This document shows positions 11,101-18,544 of a stretch of 64,000 nucleotides of DNA, one piece after another. The notes beneath the pieces are model-generated. The model did no database searches, was not told the origin of the DNA, and saw nothing but the letters and a program-made list of their open reading frames with translations. The first letter of the stretch is position 1. Each line of letters opens with the position of its first letter. This stretch comes from Longimicrobiales bacterium (lineage in GTDB: Bacteria; Gemmatimonadota; Gemmatimonadetes; Longimicrobiales; Gaopeijiaceae): positions 213,976-277,975 of the forward strand of contig JANQRP010000003.1 in NCBI GenBank assembly GCA_028284495.1, read 5' to 3'. A program made the position numbers and the translations under genes.

Positions 11101-11327
11101 GGGTCCAGCGGGCCGGATCCGACTGCGTCGCGTTCATCGACCAGATCAACCGCGGCCTGAGCTTCTCGATGGATACGCGGATCCGCGACTTCGAGGTCGG
11201 CCTCCAGGCGAGCTACACCGACCGGCAGTCCTACGTCGGGCAGCGCACCGGATCCACCCAGTTCCAGGTGGGGTTGTACGGCCAGTTCGTGTTCTCCGCG
11301 GGGCAGCAGGTCTCGCCGGGGTTCTGA
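5166..11327 (+). CDS. sprA: SprA-like giant outer-membrane/cell-surface protein
   Basis: About 2053 aa. It resembles SprA/Sov, the giant barrel that in Bacteroidota is the type 9 secretion channel. The SprA-like stretch TPNTQGDVFLDDFDASD lies about residues 803 to 819, and the rest is made of long alternating beta-strand segments typical of a large barrel, ending in a strand with aromatic residues and a C-terminal Phe (VSPGF). The start is uncertain: GTG 5166 gives a basic n-region, AGAARRRG, followed by a hydrophobic stretch VWGVVLAAAALLP, a plausible signal peptide; GTG 5229 is an alternative. A proline/alanine-rich linker precedes the conserved part. No other type 9 component is recognisable nearby, so a role in secretion, gliding or general export is inference from the family. 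Confidence 0.75.
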   Translation: MAGAARRRGGGGGGSSRSYTPVWGVVLAAAALLPAVRPAVVAALPIAAPRPGHAARPEMPADTILKRTFGRTTLTGLAPDRPVRLGLGPAPLATVPPVPDLRRLAPRVEDLAPWLRRPVPTPALDPDSLGPTPIERLATRDFVLQSAARGGVAPRPPPAAPAAPDAPPEDPFRDLVMEVRTRGELGGDWTRFRPCTDQFQESCQPNLFPELSPDLSFAARISGTFLDRLTVDVDYDQLREFGETNRLQVTYDGGPDAVLRRLEVGDVDFRLPQSRFVTDGIPSGNFGFQMEGQFGPLDLRGVWAEQRGDLNSREFRLTGVGNQRRFVQEDTLVVDDADFQRGQFFFLVDPIEFEEYPHVDVLALDAGALPSDVVPGFEPLQLYRFENDPAARQQLEGYIQADAVLGARGDTVRESGWFRALVPGQEYFVHPSGLWVALRSPLTRDEMLAVTYITAVGDTVGDYNPEEIYRAGGRPTLKLLKATDANHQPGRATWELEMHQVYRVSASPDVEPASVDPVISLGEPSAGRTFERAPDGRDVTYLQLFGVDRESPLDRIDPAFVYTPAAELFQDPPTVPGTFLVFPTLRPFARPPPNPSLGLDEAEVRDLLGDAANDRIYDAEDPFDRINGGLFRLTIPYRVRSEGVISTFSLGAFGVRQGSERIRLGDRELVRGIDYEISYDAGLVTLLQPDVLFATDPDAGIRATWEQQQLFRNAPTSVLGLVGHVGSPERGELDLLALYQEEQTVVTRPVLGLEPGAIALGGLGGRVERRIPWLDRLLSAVPGLRSIEGSTFSLDGEIAVSLPTPNTQGDVFLDDFDASDRRRLSLLSYDWTRGSAPSDPAGVEAVLPAIRPETLGNLAWQHTWILEGPAGDSVGIHEGFLPREEIDGQIRVAGSRVREPGLRLTFDPVGPSGDPSPGSRFASVTTTLAPNGTDLTQTDFLEFYVARGERAALVVDLGTVSEDAYFVAEGGATSGTKPNGVPWGLDRLDQEADPALGQIWGDELDRIGVWGETCESEPGRIFRLGDERANCTRGNGRNDTEDLDGDGVLDTAERSLRWVLELDGSSPYLVRDVGETGTDFRLYRIPIRDPAAVEVNGPVTESDLRGVRHVRFTVVSDRSADLTLARLSLVGSRWIRRGAEGVLSGIVGDTVALGGRVAVGPVSRLTEGDGYASPPGVLEQLADPTIAVGGQGIEFNERALSVSVEGLAPGNRAEIYTRYPQRPRNFLDYGEARLWVVPVAGDWSPDGDVRFFMKIGSGPENFYLYRTPLRAPAGAGVVQSDWLPEVVVDFDVFFDLRRRAEEELIRRPRSSGDPPIVLFSVDSTYAVVLRDRGRAPDLANVREVSFGVWNEGVSDFDGEVWINELRLDRGVRDVGLAGNIQATVRAGELIESRFNLTTRGADFRQLRESRSNQTDRRLSLVTDVRLDRLAPSSWGVEMPLTVSWTQRKLDPTFLDNSDVRADRIRDLRDIGSGQTRVSLGFRKVTSSDRFLARALLDGLGASVSTYRSDASSITSTVDTRGFDARLGWDKRIAPREFGAVPGPLEPIVRALLPAGMEQALLDTRIRWAPERIEVGAGYARQDNRIRRFDAITTLPGDSAAPTTEAPREDLEVVAEIGFRPVESLRAEATLISGRDLLAPERAVADPEIQALIADARGGIGGLDLGWETSRRLTTRIAWGPRWVPWLTPDVTLTTRYSGDRNPTFVGFDAETGPDSARVLERNVRGERDLESRFALDLATILRALGGIEDDPDDGGVLGLLRPLRLTMEDGVFARYNRDPVDPATAFQLGWTSLDGFRIIGADTAATLIDRSASSWSWGLAGSRASLDLAHQRSEAATLDRRADRVVDRRVWPDVRGALNDVGLPESWRAVLERVALSSSVRRARTETVFGQAAQTRVTDEWNVPWDVTLTWVGSVRTSYSGSVVDGTGRDPTGDTERDRATHRIAAESAFPLPEVFAVPFTEPVRLSVVATYVGERECRVQRAGSDCVAFIDQINRGLSFSMDTRIRDFEVGLQASYTDRQSYVGQRTGSTQFQVGLYGQFVFSAGQQVSPGF

Positions 11328-11387
11328 GCGCGGCTGGCTGGCGCGTTCCGCCATGCGGTCGCCCGGGGCCGCGTGGCATCGTCGGCC

Positions 11388-12014
11388 ATGACCGAGGAGG
11401 AACGCCGTGCCTGGATCCGGACGCTCGTCGTGCTGGCTGTCGTCGCCGCGGCCCGCTGGGGGTGGGCGCATCGGCCGGGAGGTCCCGAGCTGCCCGGAAC
11501 GGAGCGGGACGTGGCCGCCGCCGTGGACTCCGTCCGGGGGCTGCGCAGCGACGAGGAGCGCCGCGCCCGCCCGCTCGCGATCGGCGAGACGCTCGACCCG
11601 AACCGCGCCGACCCGGTCGAGCTGGATCGCCTCCCGGGCGTCGGGCCCGCCACCGCCGAGGCGATCGTGGAGGCGCGCCGGGGCCGGCCCTTCGGCCGGG
11701 CCGAGGACCTGCTGCGGGTACGCGGCATTGGTCCCGCGACCCTGGCGAGGCTCGAGCCGTACATCCGGATCCCGCCCGGATCGGCAAACACGGCTCCCAC
11801 CGGCCGTATCGCGGAGGCGGAGCGGATCGACGTGAACCGCGCCGGGCCCGTGGATCTGGAGACGCTCCCGGGCATCGGTCCGGCGCTGGCGGAGCGGATC
11901 ATTCTCGATCGGGAGGCGGCAGGTCCCTACGCGCACGCCGACGAGCTTCTGCGGGTTCGGGGGATCGGACCGGCCACCCTCGATCGAATCCGGGGCCGAA
12001 TACGGGTGAGATGA
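11388..12014 (+). CDS. Exported/anchored protein with two ComEA-type helix-hairpin-helix domains
   Basis: 208 aa. After a short charged N-terminus, one hydrophobic segment (residues about 14 to 26) probably anchors it in the inner membrane. Two helix-hairpin-helix modules follow: LPGVGPATAEAIV ... VRGIGPATLARL (residues ~85 to 125) and LPGIGPALAERII ... VRGIGPATLDRI (~155 to 200). Each matches the ComEA DNA-binding repeat, introduced by (V/P)NRA(D/G)PV(E/D)L. ComEA proteins bind incoming DNA in the periplasm during transformation. Placement directly before pilB/pilT/pilC fits a pilus-assisted DNA-uptake role, but no comEC or comF is in the window. The duplicated modules are more than the usual single domain. 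Confidence 0.8.
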   Translation: MTEEERRAWIRTLVVLAVVAAARWGWAHRPGGPELPGTERDVAAAVDSVRGLRSDEERRARPLAIGETLDPNRADPVELDRLPGVGPATAEAIVEARRGRPFGRAEDLLRVRGIGPATLARLEPYIRIPPGSANTAPTGRIAEAERIDVNRAGPVDLETLPGIGPALAERIILDREAAGPYAHADELLRVRGIGPATLDRIRGRIRVR

Positions 12015-12202
12015 ATCGCTTGCACCACGGGGCGATCCGCCCCTACCTTCCAATTGACTACATTTGTTTCCTGGCGCCCGTGATCGTCACGTGATTGGCC
12101 CGTGGTCGGGTGCGTGCCCCTCGAATCCTTAAGAGTTATTCTGCGGTTCGTGGCACCCGCGCGCGCGGGTGAAAGCGAGATCGGACCCCGGAGGAAGACC
12201 GA

Positions 12203-13927
12203 ATGGCCACAAGCGTTCAGGACCGAATGGGGGACCTGTTCGTCCGTGAAGGCCTCATTACCGACGAGCAACTTGCGGAAGGACTTCGCGAGGCGCGCAC
12301 ACACGGTACCCACCTCGGCTATGCGCTGGTGAAGCTCGGCTTCGTCGAGGAGGCCGAGCTGACGAAGATGCTCGCCAAGCGGTACCGCGTTCCGACGGTC
12401 GACCTCGATCAGGTCGAGGTGCCCGAGAAGGTCGCTCGCACCATCTCGGGCGACGTCGCGCTGAAGCACCTGGTCCTCCCGCTCCGAAAGGTCGGACGGA
12501 AGCTCACCGTCGCGATGGTGAACCCCTCCGACGACTCCGCGCTCAACGACCTGCGGTTCCTGACCCGGCTCGACATCGAGCCGGTCATTGTGGGCGAGTT
12601 CACGCTGAGGAAGCATCTCGAGGGCTACTATGACGTCCAGGAAGCGGACTTCATGGGCGAGATCCTCGAGGATCTGCTCGGTGAAGACGACCTGGAGTTC
12701 GTCGAGGACGACGACGAGGACGTCTCCGTCGCGGCCCTCCAGGCCGAGGTGGACAATGCCCCCGTCGTGAAGTTCGTGAACGGCCTGCTCACGGATGCGG
12801 TGAATCGGGGCGTGTCCGACATCCACATCGAGCCGTTCGAGAAGGAGCTGCGGGTGCGCTATCGCCTCGACGGCGCGCTCCAGGAGGTGATGAAGCCGCC
12901 GATCCGCATGAAGGCGGCGATCATCTCCCGCATCAAGATCCTCGCCGACCTCAACATCGCCGAGCGTCGGGTGCCCCAGGACGGGCGCATCAAGCTCCGG
13001 ATGAAGAAGAAGGTCGTGGACTTCCGCGTGTCGACGCTCCCCGTGGTCTTCGGCGAGAAGATCGTGCTCCGGATTCTGGACAAGGGGAACCTGACGTTCG
13101 ACCTGGCCACCTTCGGCTTCGAGCCCAAGGCGGAGCGCGACTTCTTCCACGCGATCGCGCAGCCGTACGGAATGGTGCTCGTGACGGGTCCGACGGGGTC
13201 GGGGAAGACGACCACCCTGTATTCGGCCCTCTCCAAGATCAATGCGATGGAGACGAACATCATGACGGCCGAGGACCCGGTGGAGTACAACCTCCACGGG
13301 ATCAACCAGGTGCAGGTCCGCACCGAGATCGGCATGTCGTTCGCCCGGGCGCTGCGTGCGTTCCTGCGGCAGGACCCGAACATCATCATGGTCGGTGAGA
13401 TCCGGGACCTCGAGACGGGCGGCATCGCGATCAAGGCCGCGCTCACCGGTCACCTGGTCCTGTCGACCCTCCACACGAACGACTCCGCGGCCACGGTCAC
13501 GCGTCTCATCGACATGGGCCTCGAGCCGTTCAACGTGGCGTCGGCCCTGAACCTCGTGACCGCTCAGCGACTGGTCCGTCGCGTCTGCGACAAGTGCCAG
13601 GTACCGGCCGAGTACGACGACGAGTGGCTCAGCTACGCGAAGATCCCCACCGAGTGGCTCGAGAAGCACGCCAAGAACATGGTGCGCGGCGAGGGCTGCG
13701 AGGCGTGCGAGGGCCTCGGCTACAAGGGACGGCAGGGGCTCTACGAGGTGATGGCGATGTCACCCGAACTGCGGAAGGCGATCATGTCCGAGGCGAGTAC
13801 GGACGAACTCCGTGAGCTCGCCCGCTCGCAGGGGATGCTGACGCTCCGCGAGGACGGACTCAAGAAGGTCGAGCGCGGCATCACGTCGCTCGACCAGGTC
13901 GTGAAGGAAACCACGGTCTCGGACTGA
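12203..13927 (+). CDS. pilB: Type IV pilus assembly ATPase PilB
   Basis: 574-aa GspE/PilB ATPase powering pilin polymerisation from the cytoplasmic face. The N-terminal MshEN/GspE-N-type domain occupies residues ~1 to 150. The ATPase core has Walker A GPTGSGKTT near residue 330, the aspartate box around AEDPVEYN, the Walker B region LRQDPNIIMVGEIRD, and the His box LVLSTLHTNDSA. A zinc tetrad follows: VCDKC near 462 and CEAC near 498. The start is ATG 12203, with GGAGG seven nt upstream. It heads the pilB-pilT-pilC operon after a 188-bp gap that contains the AT-richest stretch nearby (12050 to 12070), the likely promoter. Confidence 0.96.
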   Translation: MATSVQDRMGDLFVREGLITDEQLAEGLREARTHGTHLGYALVKLGFVEEAELTKMLAKRYRVPTVDLDQVEVPEKVARTISGDVALKHLVLPLRKVGRKLTVAMVNPSDDSALNDLRFLTRLDIEPVIVGEFTLRKHLEGYYDVQEADFMGEILEDLLGEDDLEFVEDDDEDVSVAALQAEVDNAPVVKFVNGLLTDAVNRGVSDIHIEPFEKELRVRYRLDGALQEVMKPPIRMKAAIISRIKILADLNIAERRVPQDGRIKLRMKKKVVDFRVSTLPVVFGEKIVLRILDKGNLTFDLATFGFEPKAERDFFHAIAQPYGMVLVTGPTGSGKTTTLYSALSKINAMETNIMTAEDPVEYNLHGINQVQVRTEIGMSFARALRAFLRQDPNIIMVGEIRDLETGGIAIKAALTGHLVLSTLHTNDSAATVTRLIDMGLEPFNVASALNLVTAQRLVRRVCDKCQVPAEYDDEWLSYAKIPTEWLEKHAKNMVRGEGCEACEGLGYKGRQGLYEVMAMSPELRKAIMSEASTDELRELARSQGMLTLREDGLKKVERGITSLDQVVKETTVSD

Positions 13928-13963
13928 TCCGAGGGCTCAACTCAACACGGGACGACAGGAAGC

Positions 13964-15112
13964 ATGGCCGCCCAACCAGCACAGCCGAACGAGGCGCCTG
14001 CCGTACAGACCGATGCGGCGCAGGAGCTCTCGTTGCGGACTCTCCTCCAGGAGATGATCGCCAAGGGCGCGTCCGACCTGCACTTCACGGTCGGCGAGCG
14101 ACCCAAGATCCGGATCGACGGAGACCTCAAGAACGCGTCGTACCCGCGTCCACTCGCGCCCAAGGACACGCTCGCGCTCGCCTACTCGATCCTGACCGAG
14201 AGCCAGAAGAAGCGGTTCGAGACCGAGGACGAGCTCGACTTCTCGTTCGGCGTGCAGAACCTCTCGCGCTTCCGTGGCAACGTCTACAAGCAGCGGAACT
14301 GCGTCGCGATGGCGATCCGGCAGATCCCGTACGAGATCAGCTCGGTCGCCCAGCTCGGGCTGCCTCCGGTCGTGAGCAAGTTCGCGGACCGCCCGCGGGG
14401 GCTCGTGCTGGTCACGGGCCCGACCGGGTCCGGAAAGTCGACCACGCTGGCCGCGATGGTCGACAAGATCAATCGGGAGCGGAAGGGCCACATCATCACG
14501 ATCGAGGACCCGATCGAGTTCATCCATCGCCACAACAACTGCGTGGTGAATCAGCGCGAGGTGGGCGCGGACACCAAGTCGTTCTCCGCCGCCCTGAAGT
14601 ATGCGCTGCGGCAGGACCCCGACATCATCCTGATCGGTGAGATGCGCGACCTCGAGACGATCAGCGCGGCGCTGACGATCGCCGAGACGGGTCACCTCGT
14701 GCTCGCCACGCTCCACACGAACTCCGCCGCGGAGTCGATCAACCGCGTCATCGACGCCTTCCCGGCCCACCAGCAGTCCCAGGTGCGTGCCCAGCTCTCC
14801 TTCGTGCTCGAGGGCGTCGTGACGCAGACGCTCCTGCCGCGCGCCAAGGGGCGGGGCCGCGTCGTGGCCGCTGAGGTGATGGTGTGCACGCCGGCCATCC
14901 GAGCCGTGATCCGCGACGAGAAGGTGCACCAGATCTACTCGCTCATGCAGGCCGGAAAGAAGCACGGCATGCAGACCATGAACGACGCGCTCCAGAGCCT
15001 CTACATGAAGGGCGAGGTCACCCTCGACGAGGCGCTGAAGCGATCGGGCGACCCGGCGGAATTCCTGCGCGCCGTGGGAGAGTCCCCGCCCGAAGGGTTC
15101 GCGCAGTCGTGA
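13964..15112 (+). CDS. pilT: Type IV pilus retraction ATPase PilT
   Basis: 382-aa hexameric ATPase that depolymerises pili, giving twitching motility. Walker A GPTGSGKST is near residue 150; AIRQIPYEI, IEDPIEF, LRQDPDIILIGEMRD and LATLHTNSAAESINR follow in PilT order. A non-conserved N-terminal extension of about 20 residues precedes the PAS-like N-domain (DLHFTVGERPKIRIDG). The start ATG 13964 has AGGA 5 nt upstream. It lies 36 bp after pilB and 38 bp before pilC, so one transcript is likely. Confidence 0.96.
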   Translation: MAAQPAQPNEAPAVQTDAAQELSLRTLLQEMIAKGASDLHFTVGERPKIRIDGDLKNASYPRPLAPKDTLALAYSILTESQKKRFETEDELDFSFGVQNLSRFRGNVYKQRNCVAMAIRQIPYEISSVAQLGLPPVVSKFADRPRGLVLVTGPTGSGKSTTLAAMVDKINRERKGHIITIEDPIEFIHRHNNCVVNQREVGADTKSFSAALKYALRQDPDIILIGEMRDLETISAALTIAETGHLVLATLHTNSAAESINRVIDAFPAHQQSQVRAQLSFVLEGVVTQTLLPRAKGRGRVVAAEVMVCTPAIRAVIRDEKVHQIYSLMQAGKKHGMQTMNDALQSLYMKGEVTLDEALKRSGDPAEFLRAVGESPPEGFAQS

Positions 15113-15150
15113 TGTACGAACATCCAGCCGCAACGCCGAGCTACTGAGCC

Positions 15151-16353
15151 ATGCCCGTCTTCGTCTACAGCGCCAGACCCGCCGCCGGGGGAGACATCCA
15201 GAGCGGCGAAGTCGATCTCGCCTCGAAGGACGACGTCCTCCGCTACCTGAACCGGCAGAAGATGGTCCCGGTTTCGGTGCGCGAGAAGCCGAAGGGATTC
15301 AACATCACCATCGGCACCGGGATCAAGACCCGAGACATCGTCATCTTCACGCGCCAGTTCGCGACGATGATCAACGCGGGTCTTCCGCTGGTGCAGTCGC
15401 TGGACATCCTGGCCGAGCAGACGGAGAACGACTTCCTGCGCAAGGTCATTCAGGAGGTCCTCTACGACGTGGAGTCCGGAAACACGCTCGCCGACGCGAT
15501 GCGGAAGCACGACCGGGTGTTCTCGAACCTGTACGTCAACATGGTCGCCGCCGGTGAGGCGGGTGGTATCCTCGACACCATCCTGCTCCGCCTTGCGACG
15601 TTCCTCGAGAAGAACGACGCGCTCGTGCGGAAGGTGAAGGGCGCGATGGTCTACCCGGCCGTGATCGTGACGGTGGCCGTGCTGGCGATCGCGGTCCTGC
15701 TGGTGTTCGTGATTCCGGTGTTCGAGGAGATGTTCACGTCGTCGGGCGTGCCGCTGCCGCTGCCGACCCGGATCGTGATCGCGCTGTCCGCCTTCCTGCA
15801 GGCCTACTGGTGGGCGGTGCTCGCGGCGATCCTCGCGGCGGTGTTCGCGCTTCGGCAGGCGTACCGGACCGACGGCGGGGAGCTCACGATCGACAAGCTG
15901 CTCCTGGCGTCGCCGATCATCGGTGACCTCCTCCGCAAGGCGGCGGTCGCTCGCTTCACGCGGACGCTCGGGACGCTGGTCAGCTCGGGTGTGGCGATCC
16001 TCGACGGGCTCGAGATCACGGCGAAGACGTCGGGCAACCGGGTGATCCACGACGCGGTGATGGGCTCCCGGGCCTCGATCGCGGGTGGTGAGACGATCTC
16101 GGGGCCGCTCAAGGAGTCGGGTGCCTTCCCGCCGATGGTGGTGCAGATGATCAACGTGGGTGAGCAGACGGGTGGTCTGGACGAGATGCTCGAGAAGATC
16201 GCCGACTTCTACGACGACGAGGTCGATACGGCGGTCGACGCACTGCTTTCGGTGCTGGAGCCGATCATGATCATCTTCCTGGGTGTCGTGGTCGGTGGAA
16301 TGATCGTGGCGATGTACCTGCCGATCTTCGACATGATCAACACGATCCAGTAG
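15151..16353 (+). CDS. pilC: Type IV pilus inner-membrane platform protein PilC
   Basis: 400-aa GspF/PilC family protein, the membrane platform on which PilB and PilT act. Two T2SSF repeats are visible (residues ~65 to 190 and ~265 to 390). The first begins FTRQFATMINAGLPLVQSL and the second FTRTLGTLVSSGVAILDGL. There are three membrane helices at about 168 to 190, 210 to 235 and 372 to 395. The short N-terminal domain FVYSARPAAGGDIQSGE is typical. It is the last gene of the pilus operon; no major pilin, prepilin peptidase or pilM-Q genes are in the window. Confidence 0.95.
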   Translation: MPVFVYSARPAAGGDIQSGEVDLASKDDVLRYLNRQKMVPVSVREKPKGFNITIGTGIKTRDIVIFTRQFATMINAGLPLVQSLDILAEQTENDFLRKVIQEVLYDVESGNTLADAMRKHDRVFSNLYVNMVAAGEAGGILDTILLRLATFLEKNDALVRKVKGAMVYPAVIVTVAVLAIAVLLVFVIPVFEEMFTSSGVPLPLPTRIVIALSAFLQAYWWAVLAAILAAVFALRQAYRTDGGELTIDKLLLASPIIGDLLRKAAVARFTRTLGTLVSSGVAILDGLEITAKTSGNRVIHDAVMGSRASIAGGETISGPLKESGAFPPMVVQMINVGEQTGGLDEMLEKIADFYDDEVDTAVDALLSVLEPIMIIFLGVVVGGMIVAMYLPIFDMINTIQ

Positions 16354-16363
16354 CCTCTGGCCG

Positions 16364-16532
16364 GACACCCGGGCGGGCGCGTCGACGAGGCGCCTGCTCG
16401 GGCCGTTCGGCCCGGCGGTCGCCCGGAGATTCTCCGGCGGGTCGCCGGGCACCTCACTTACGTGTCGAGGTCGTCCGAGCCCTCGACACGACACCCTCGC
16501 CATCGCCTCGTCGACGCGCCCGCCCGGGTGTC
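16364..16532. repeat. 169-nt multi-hairpin element bounded by perfect 29-bp inverted repeats
   Basis: The 29 bases at 16364 to 16392 are the exact reverse complement of 16504 to 16532. Inside are further hairpins: 16399 to 16414 (CGGGCCG/CGGCCCG), 16411 to 16449 (CCCGGCG/CGCCGGG enclosing CCGGAG-ATT-CTCCGG), and 16461 to 16490 (a perfect 10-bp stem CGTGTCGAGG/CCTCGACACG with a 10-nt loop). Together they would fold as a branched cruciform or RNA. It starts 10 bp after pilC and ends ~150 bp before the cassette array. It has no open frame of its own and no obvious target duplication. It could be an elaborate terminator, a structured RNA, a MITE-like element or a recombination substrate. The remaining bases to 16683 show no gene. 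Confidence 0.75.
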
Positions 16533-16683
16533 GTCGTGCGTTCGGGTTGGATATGCGGCGCTCGGATGGGGCGGCATAGGGCGCGCTCGGCCGCAGGCGA
16601 ACCACGCTGGCAGCGGGATTGTGTGGCGCTTAGGATGCTGGAGCGCAGGGCTGCGGCGCTTGGGGAGCGCGGCCGATACGTGA

Positions 16684-16690
16684 GTTAGGC
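16684..16690 (+). other. Left boundary core site of the cassette array (attI- or attC-type GTTAGGC)
   Basis: GTTAGGC matches the GTTRRRY crossover consensus. The bases just after the crossover, TTAGGC, are the complement of the R'' core of the first attC (17864), as expected if this is the left junction of cassette 1. The sequence to the left has no clear full attC fold, so it may be a decayed attC or an attI half. No integrase gene adjoins it. Confidence 0.6.
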
Positions 16691-16722
16691 TGAGCTAGCC
16701 TGGAGGCCACATTCGACCGTAC

Positions 16723-17859
16723 ATGATGGCCGGAGCACTCATGCTCTGCTCGTGCACAGGCGACACTGTACCTCCGCCCGAGGTCGCTGATTCGACCATT
16801 TCCGTGACGGTCGAACGCATCCCACTTCTCACGCTGTCTCCTCAGTGGACGGTCGGCGACGACCCGGATGCCGGCGCCCAGTTCTACATCGTGTGGGAGG
16901 CGGCCCGGCACCATAGCGGCGAGTTCCTGGTCATCGATGCCGGGAACGATCGTGTCGTCGTGCTCGATGAGAGTGGCCGACTGGTCCGCTCGTTTGGCCG
17001 GGCGGGCGACGGTCCCGGCGAATTCTCCCGGCCGACCGGGCTAGCACTCCGGGGCGACACCGTCCTGGTCGGCGACCAAGGAGATCGGGTCCACTTCTTC
17101 TCGATCGAGGGCACGTCCCTCAGCACCTACGTTCTGGGCTTCGATGATCCCGAAGTGAATCGGCTCAGCTTCGTGGCGCGCGACTCGGTTGGGTGGCTGG
17201 TCTCGGCGTTGGGCTACTTCCGTGACGAGGCAGACCTCCCTCCGGTGCTACGCCAGCATCTCTATCGCCTCGACCCCGAGGATGGCGCTGTGTCGGCGAC
17301 CGGCCTGAGATGGAGCTACGAGGAGGAAGGGGTTTGGTCGGACGGTTTCTGGGTCGATGCGCCCTTCGCTCACCGAACGTCGTTCGGCTACGACCGGGAG
17401 GGGCGACTGCTCGTCAACGACTCGCCGACCTACGAGATCCGGGCGCTGAGCCCAGACGGTGGGGTCGACTTTCGAATCGTAGCATCGCCGGATCCGATCC
17501 CGATCACACCGGCCCTGGTCGATGACTGGTTGGAAGCGAGCCGCTGCACGCCTGAGATCCCCGAGTGTTCAGACCGTCGCATGCGCCTCGCGGCCACGAT
17601 CGAGAATCCGGATCAGATCCAACCGATCGACCGAATCCGGACCTTCAACAGCGGATTCTTCGCAGTCAGACGAAACGACCTCGACGAAGACCGGTTCGAT
17701 GGTGAAACGATCCTTCGCTACGACTACTTTTCGCCGGACAGACAGTTCGCGGGTAGCACCGACGGGCTGACGCCGCTTTGGTTCGACGGTGCTGAACTCC
17801 TCGCCCTTGAGCGCGACGCCCTCGGTGTGGAACGGATTGTACTCTACAGCGTCGGCTAG
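16723..17859 (+). CDS. Cassette 1: six-bladed beta-propeller lipoprotein
   Basis: 378 aa. The N-terminus MMAGALMLCSCTGD is a very short signal sequence with a plausible lipobox cysteine. The body is propeller-like: DRVVVLDESGRLVRSFGRAG then GDGPGEFSRPTGLAL is the characteristic NHL-type blade motif. This family of extracellular six-bladed propellers is common in Gemmatimonadota and Bacteroidota; no catalytic function is established. It belongs to the same family as the chromosomal gene at 28861. It fills cassette 1, its stop lying 4 nt before the attC core. The signal sequence is unusually short, so an upstream start cannot be excluded, although the array boundary leaves little room. Confidence 0.7.
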   Translation: MMAGALMLCSCTGDTVPPPEVADSTISVTVERIPLLTLSPQWTVGDDPDAGAQFYIVWEAARHHSGEFLVIDAGNDRVVVLDESGRLVRSFGRAGDGPGEFSRPTGLALRGDTVLVGDQGDRVHFFSIEGTSLSTYVLGFDDPEVNRLSFVARDSVGWLVSALGYFRDEADLPPVLRQHLYRLDPEDGAVSATGLRWSYEEEGVWSDGFWVDAPFAHRTSFGYDREGRLLVNDSPTYEIRALSPDGGVDFRIVASPDPIPITPALVDDWLEASRCTPEIPECSDRRMRLAATIENPDQIQPIDRIRTFNSGFFAVRRNDLDEDRFDGETILRYDYFSPDRQFAGSTDGLTPLWFDGAELLALERDALGVERIVLYSVG

Positions 17860-17863
17860 CTCA

Positions 17864-17959
17864 GCCTAACTAGCATTTGCTGCAGCGCGATCAGCATCTT
17901 GGGCGTGCTGCGCACGCACCACCTCACCGGTGCGCAGCAGAAATGCAGATCCGTTAGGC
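17864..17959 (+). repeat. attC site 1
   Basis: 96 nt. R'' GCCTAAC and R' GTTAGGC are perfect complements and match RYYYAAC/GTTRRRY. The interior holds L'' TGCTGCAGCGC, a central stem (GTGCTGCGCAC and CACCGGTG) and L' GCGCAGCAG. This is a fully canonical, probably recombinable site; the crossover lies between 17953 and 17954. Confidence 0.9.
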
Positions 17960-18024
17960 AGGGTTCGCGCCTACGACCGAGTAGGCCTCTACGAAGCCGA
18001 GCCTCATCGTGGCCCAGCCGACCA

Positions 18025-18390
18025 ATGACCCAACCTGACTCCGCCGCCGAAGCTGATCCCGTCGAGCGGATTCGCGCTCTGGCCTCGGGCGACTGGCGGA
18101 CTCGCCTCGCAGAGGACGAATGGGTGTTCGCTCGCGTCCGCGCTGACCTAGACCAGCTCACCTCAGTCCGGGCCTATGCGCTGGTCCCCGCAGCAATCGA
18201 CCTGGTCATCGCAGAGCCCGATCCCGCACTTCGCTGGGAGTTCGGCGCGCTTCTCCTCGGCCTCGCACGCCGATCCGACACCACTGCATTGCCTGAAGGC
18301 GAGAGTAGTCGTTGGAGCGTTCTGCTCGACGCACTCCAAGATCACCAAGATCTCGCTCGCCAACTTCGACAGTGGTATCGCCGGGACTAG
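18025..18390 (+). CDS. Cassette 2: small cytoplasmic protein of unknown function
   Basis: 121 aa from ATG 18025 (MTQPDSAAEADPVERIRALA). An in-frame extension to 17899 would run through attC 1 and is unlikely. The sequence is charged and mostly helical, with no signal peptide or membrane segment: RWEFGALLLGLARRSDTT in the middle and a basic end, LRQWYRRD. I do not recognise the family. Its size, acidity and isolated cassette setting would also suit an immunity or antitoxin-like protein, but nothing specific supports that. Confidence 0.7.
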   Translation: MTQPDSAAEADPVERIRALASGDWRTRLAEDEWVFARVRADLDQLTSVRAYALVPAAIDLVIAEPDPALRWEFGALLLGLARRSDTTALPEGESSRWSVLLDALQDHQDLARQLRQWYRRD

Positions 18391-18422
18391 GAGGGCCGGA
18401 GCGCCTGCGGGGCGCGAGCCCT

Positions 18423-18522
18423 GCCCAACTAGCATTTGCTGCAGCGCGATCACCTTCGAGGATCGCGCCTGCGGCGCTCGACTGGCATCCTGATGCGCAG
18501 CAGAGATGCAAATCCGTTAGAC
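18423..18522 (+). repeat. attC site 2
   Basis: 100 nt. R'' GCCCAAC (one base off a perfect match to its cassette start TTAGGC) and R' GTTAGAC. The arms TTTGCTGCAGCGC and GCGCAGCAGAGATGC are shared with the other sites, but the central loop differs, containing TTCGAGGATCGCGCC in place of the usual CATCTTGGGCGTG block. Confidence 0.87.
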
Positions 18523-18544
18523 GGTGCCCCTTGACCCTCCCAAC

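Noticed and set aside
12015..12202. Bacteroidota-type promoter (TAnnTTTG) before pilB: TACATTTG at 12058.
   Set aside because: The -7-like match stands alone; no TTG at the needed distance upstream, so it may be chance.
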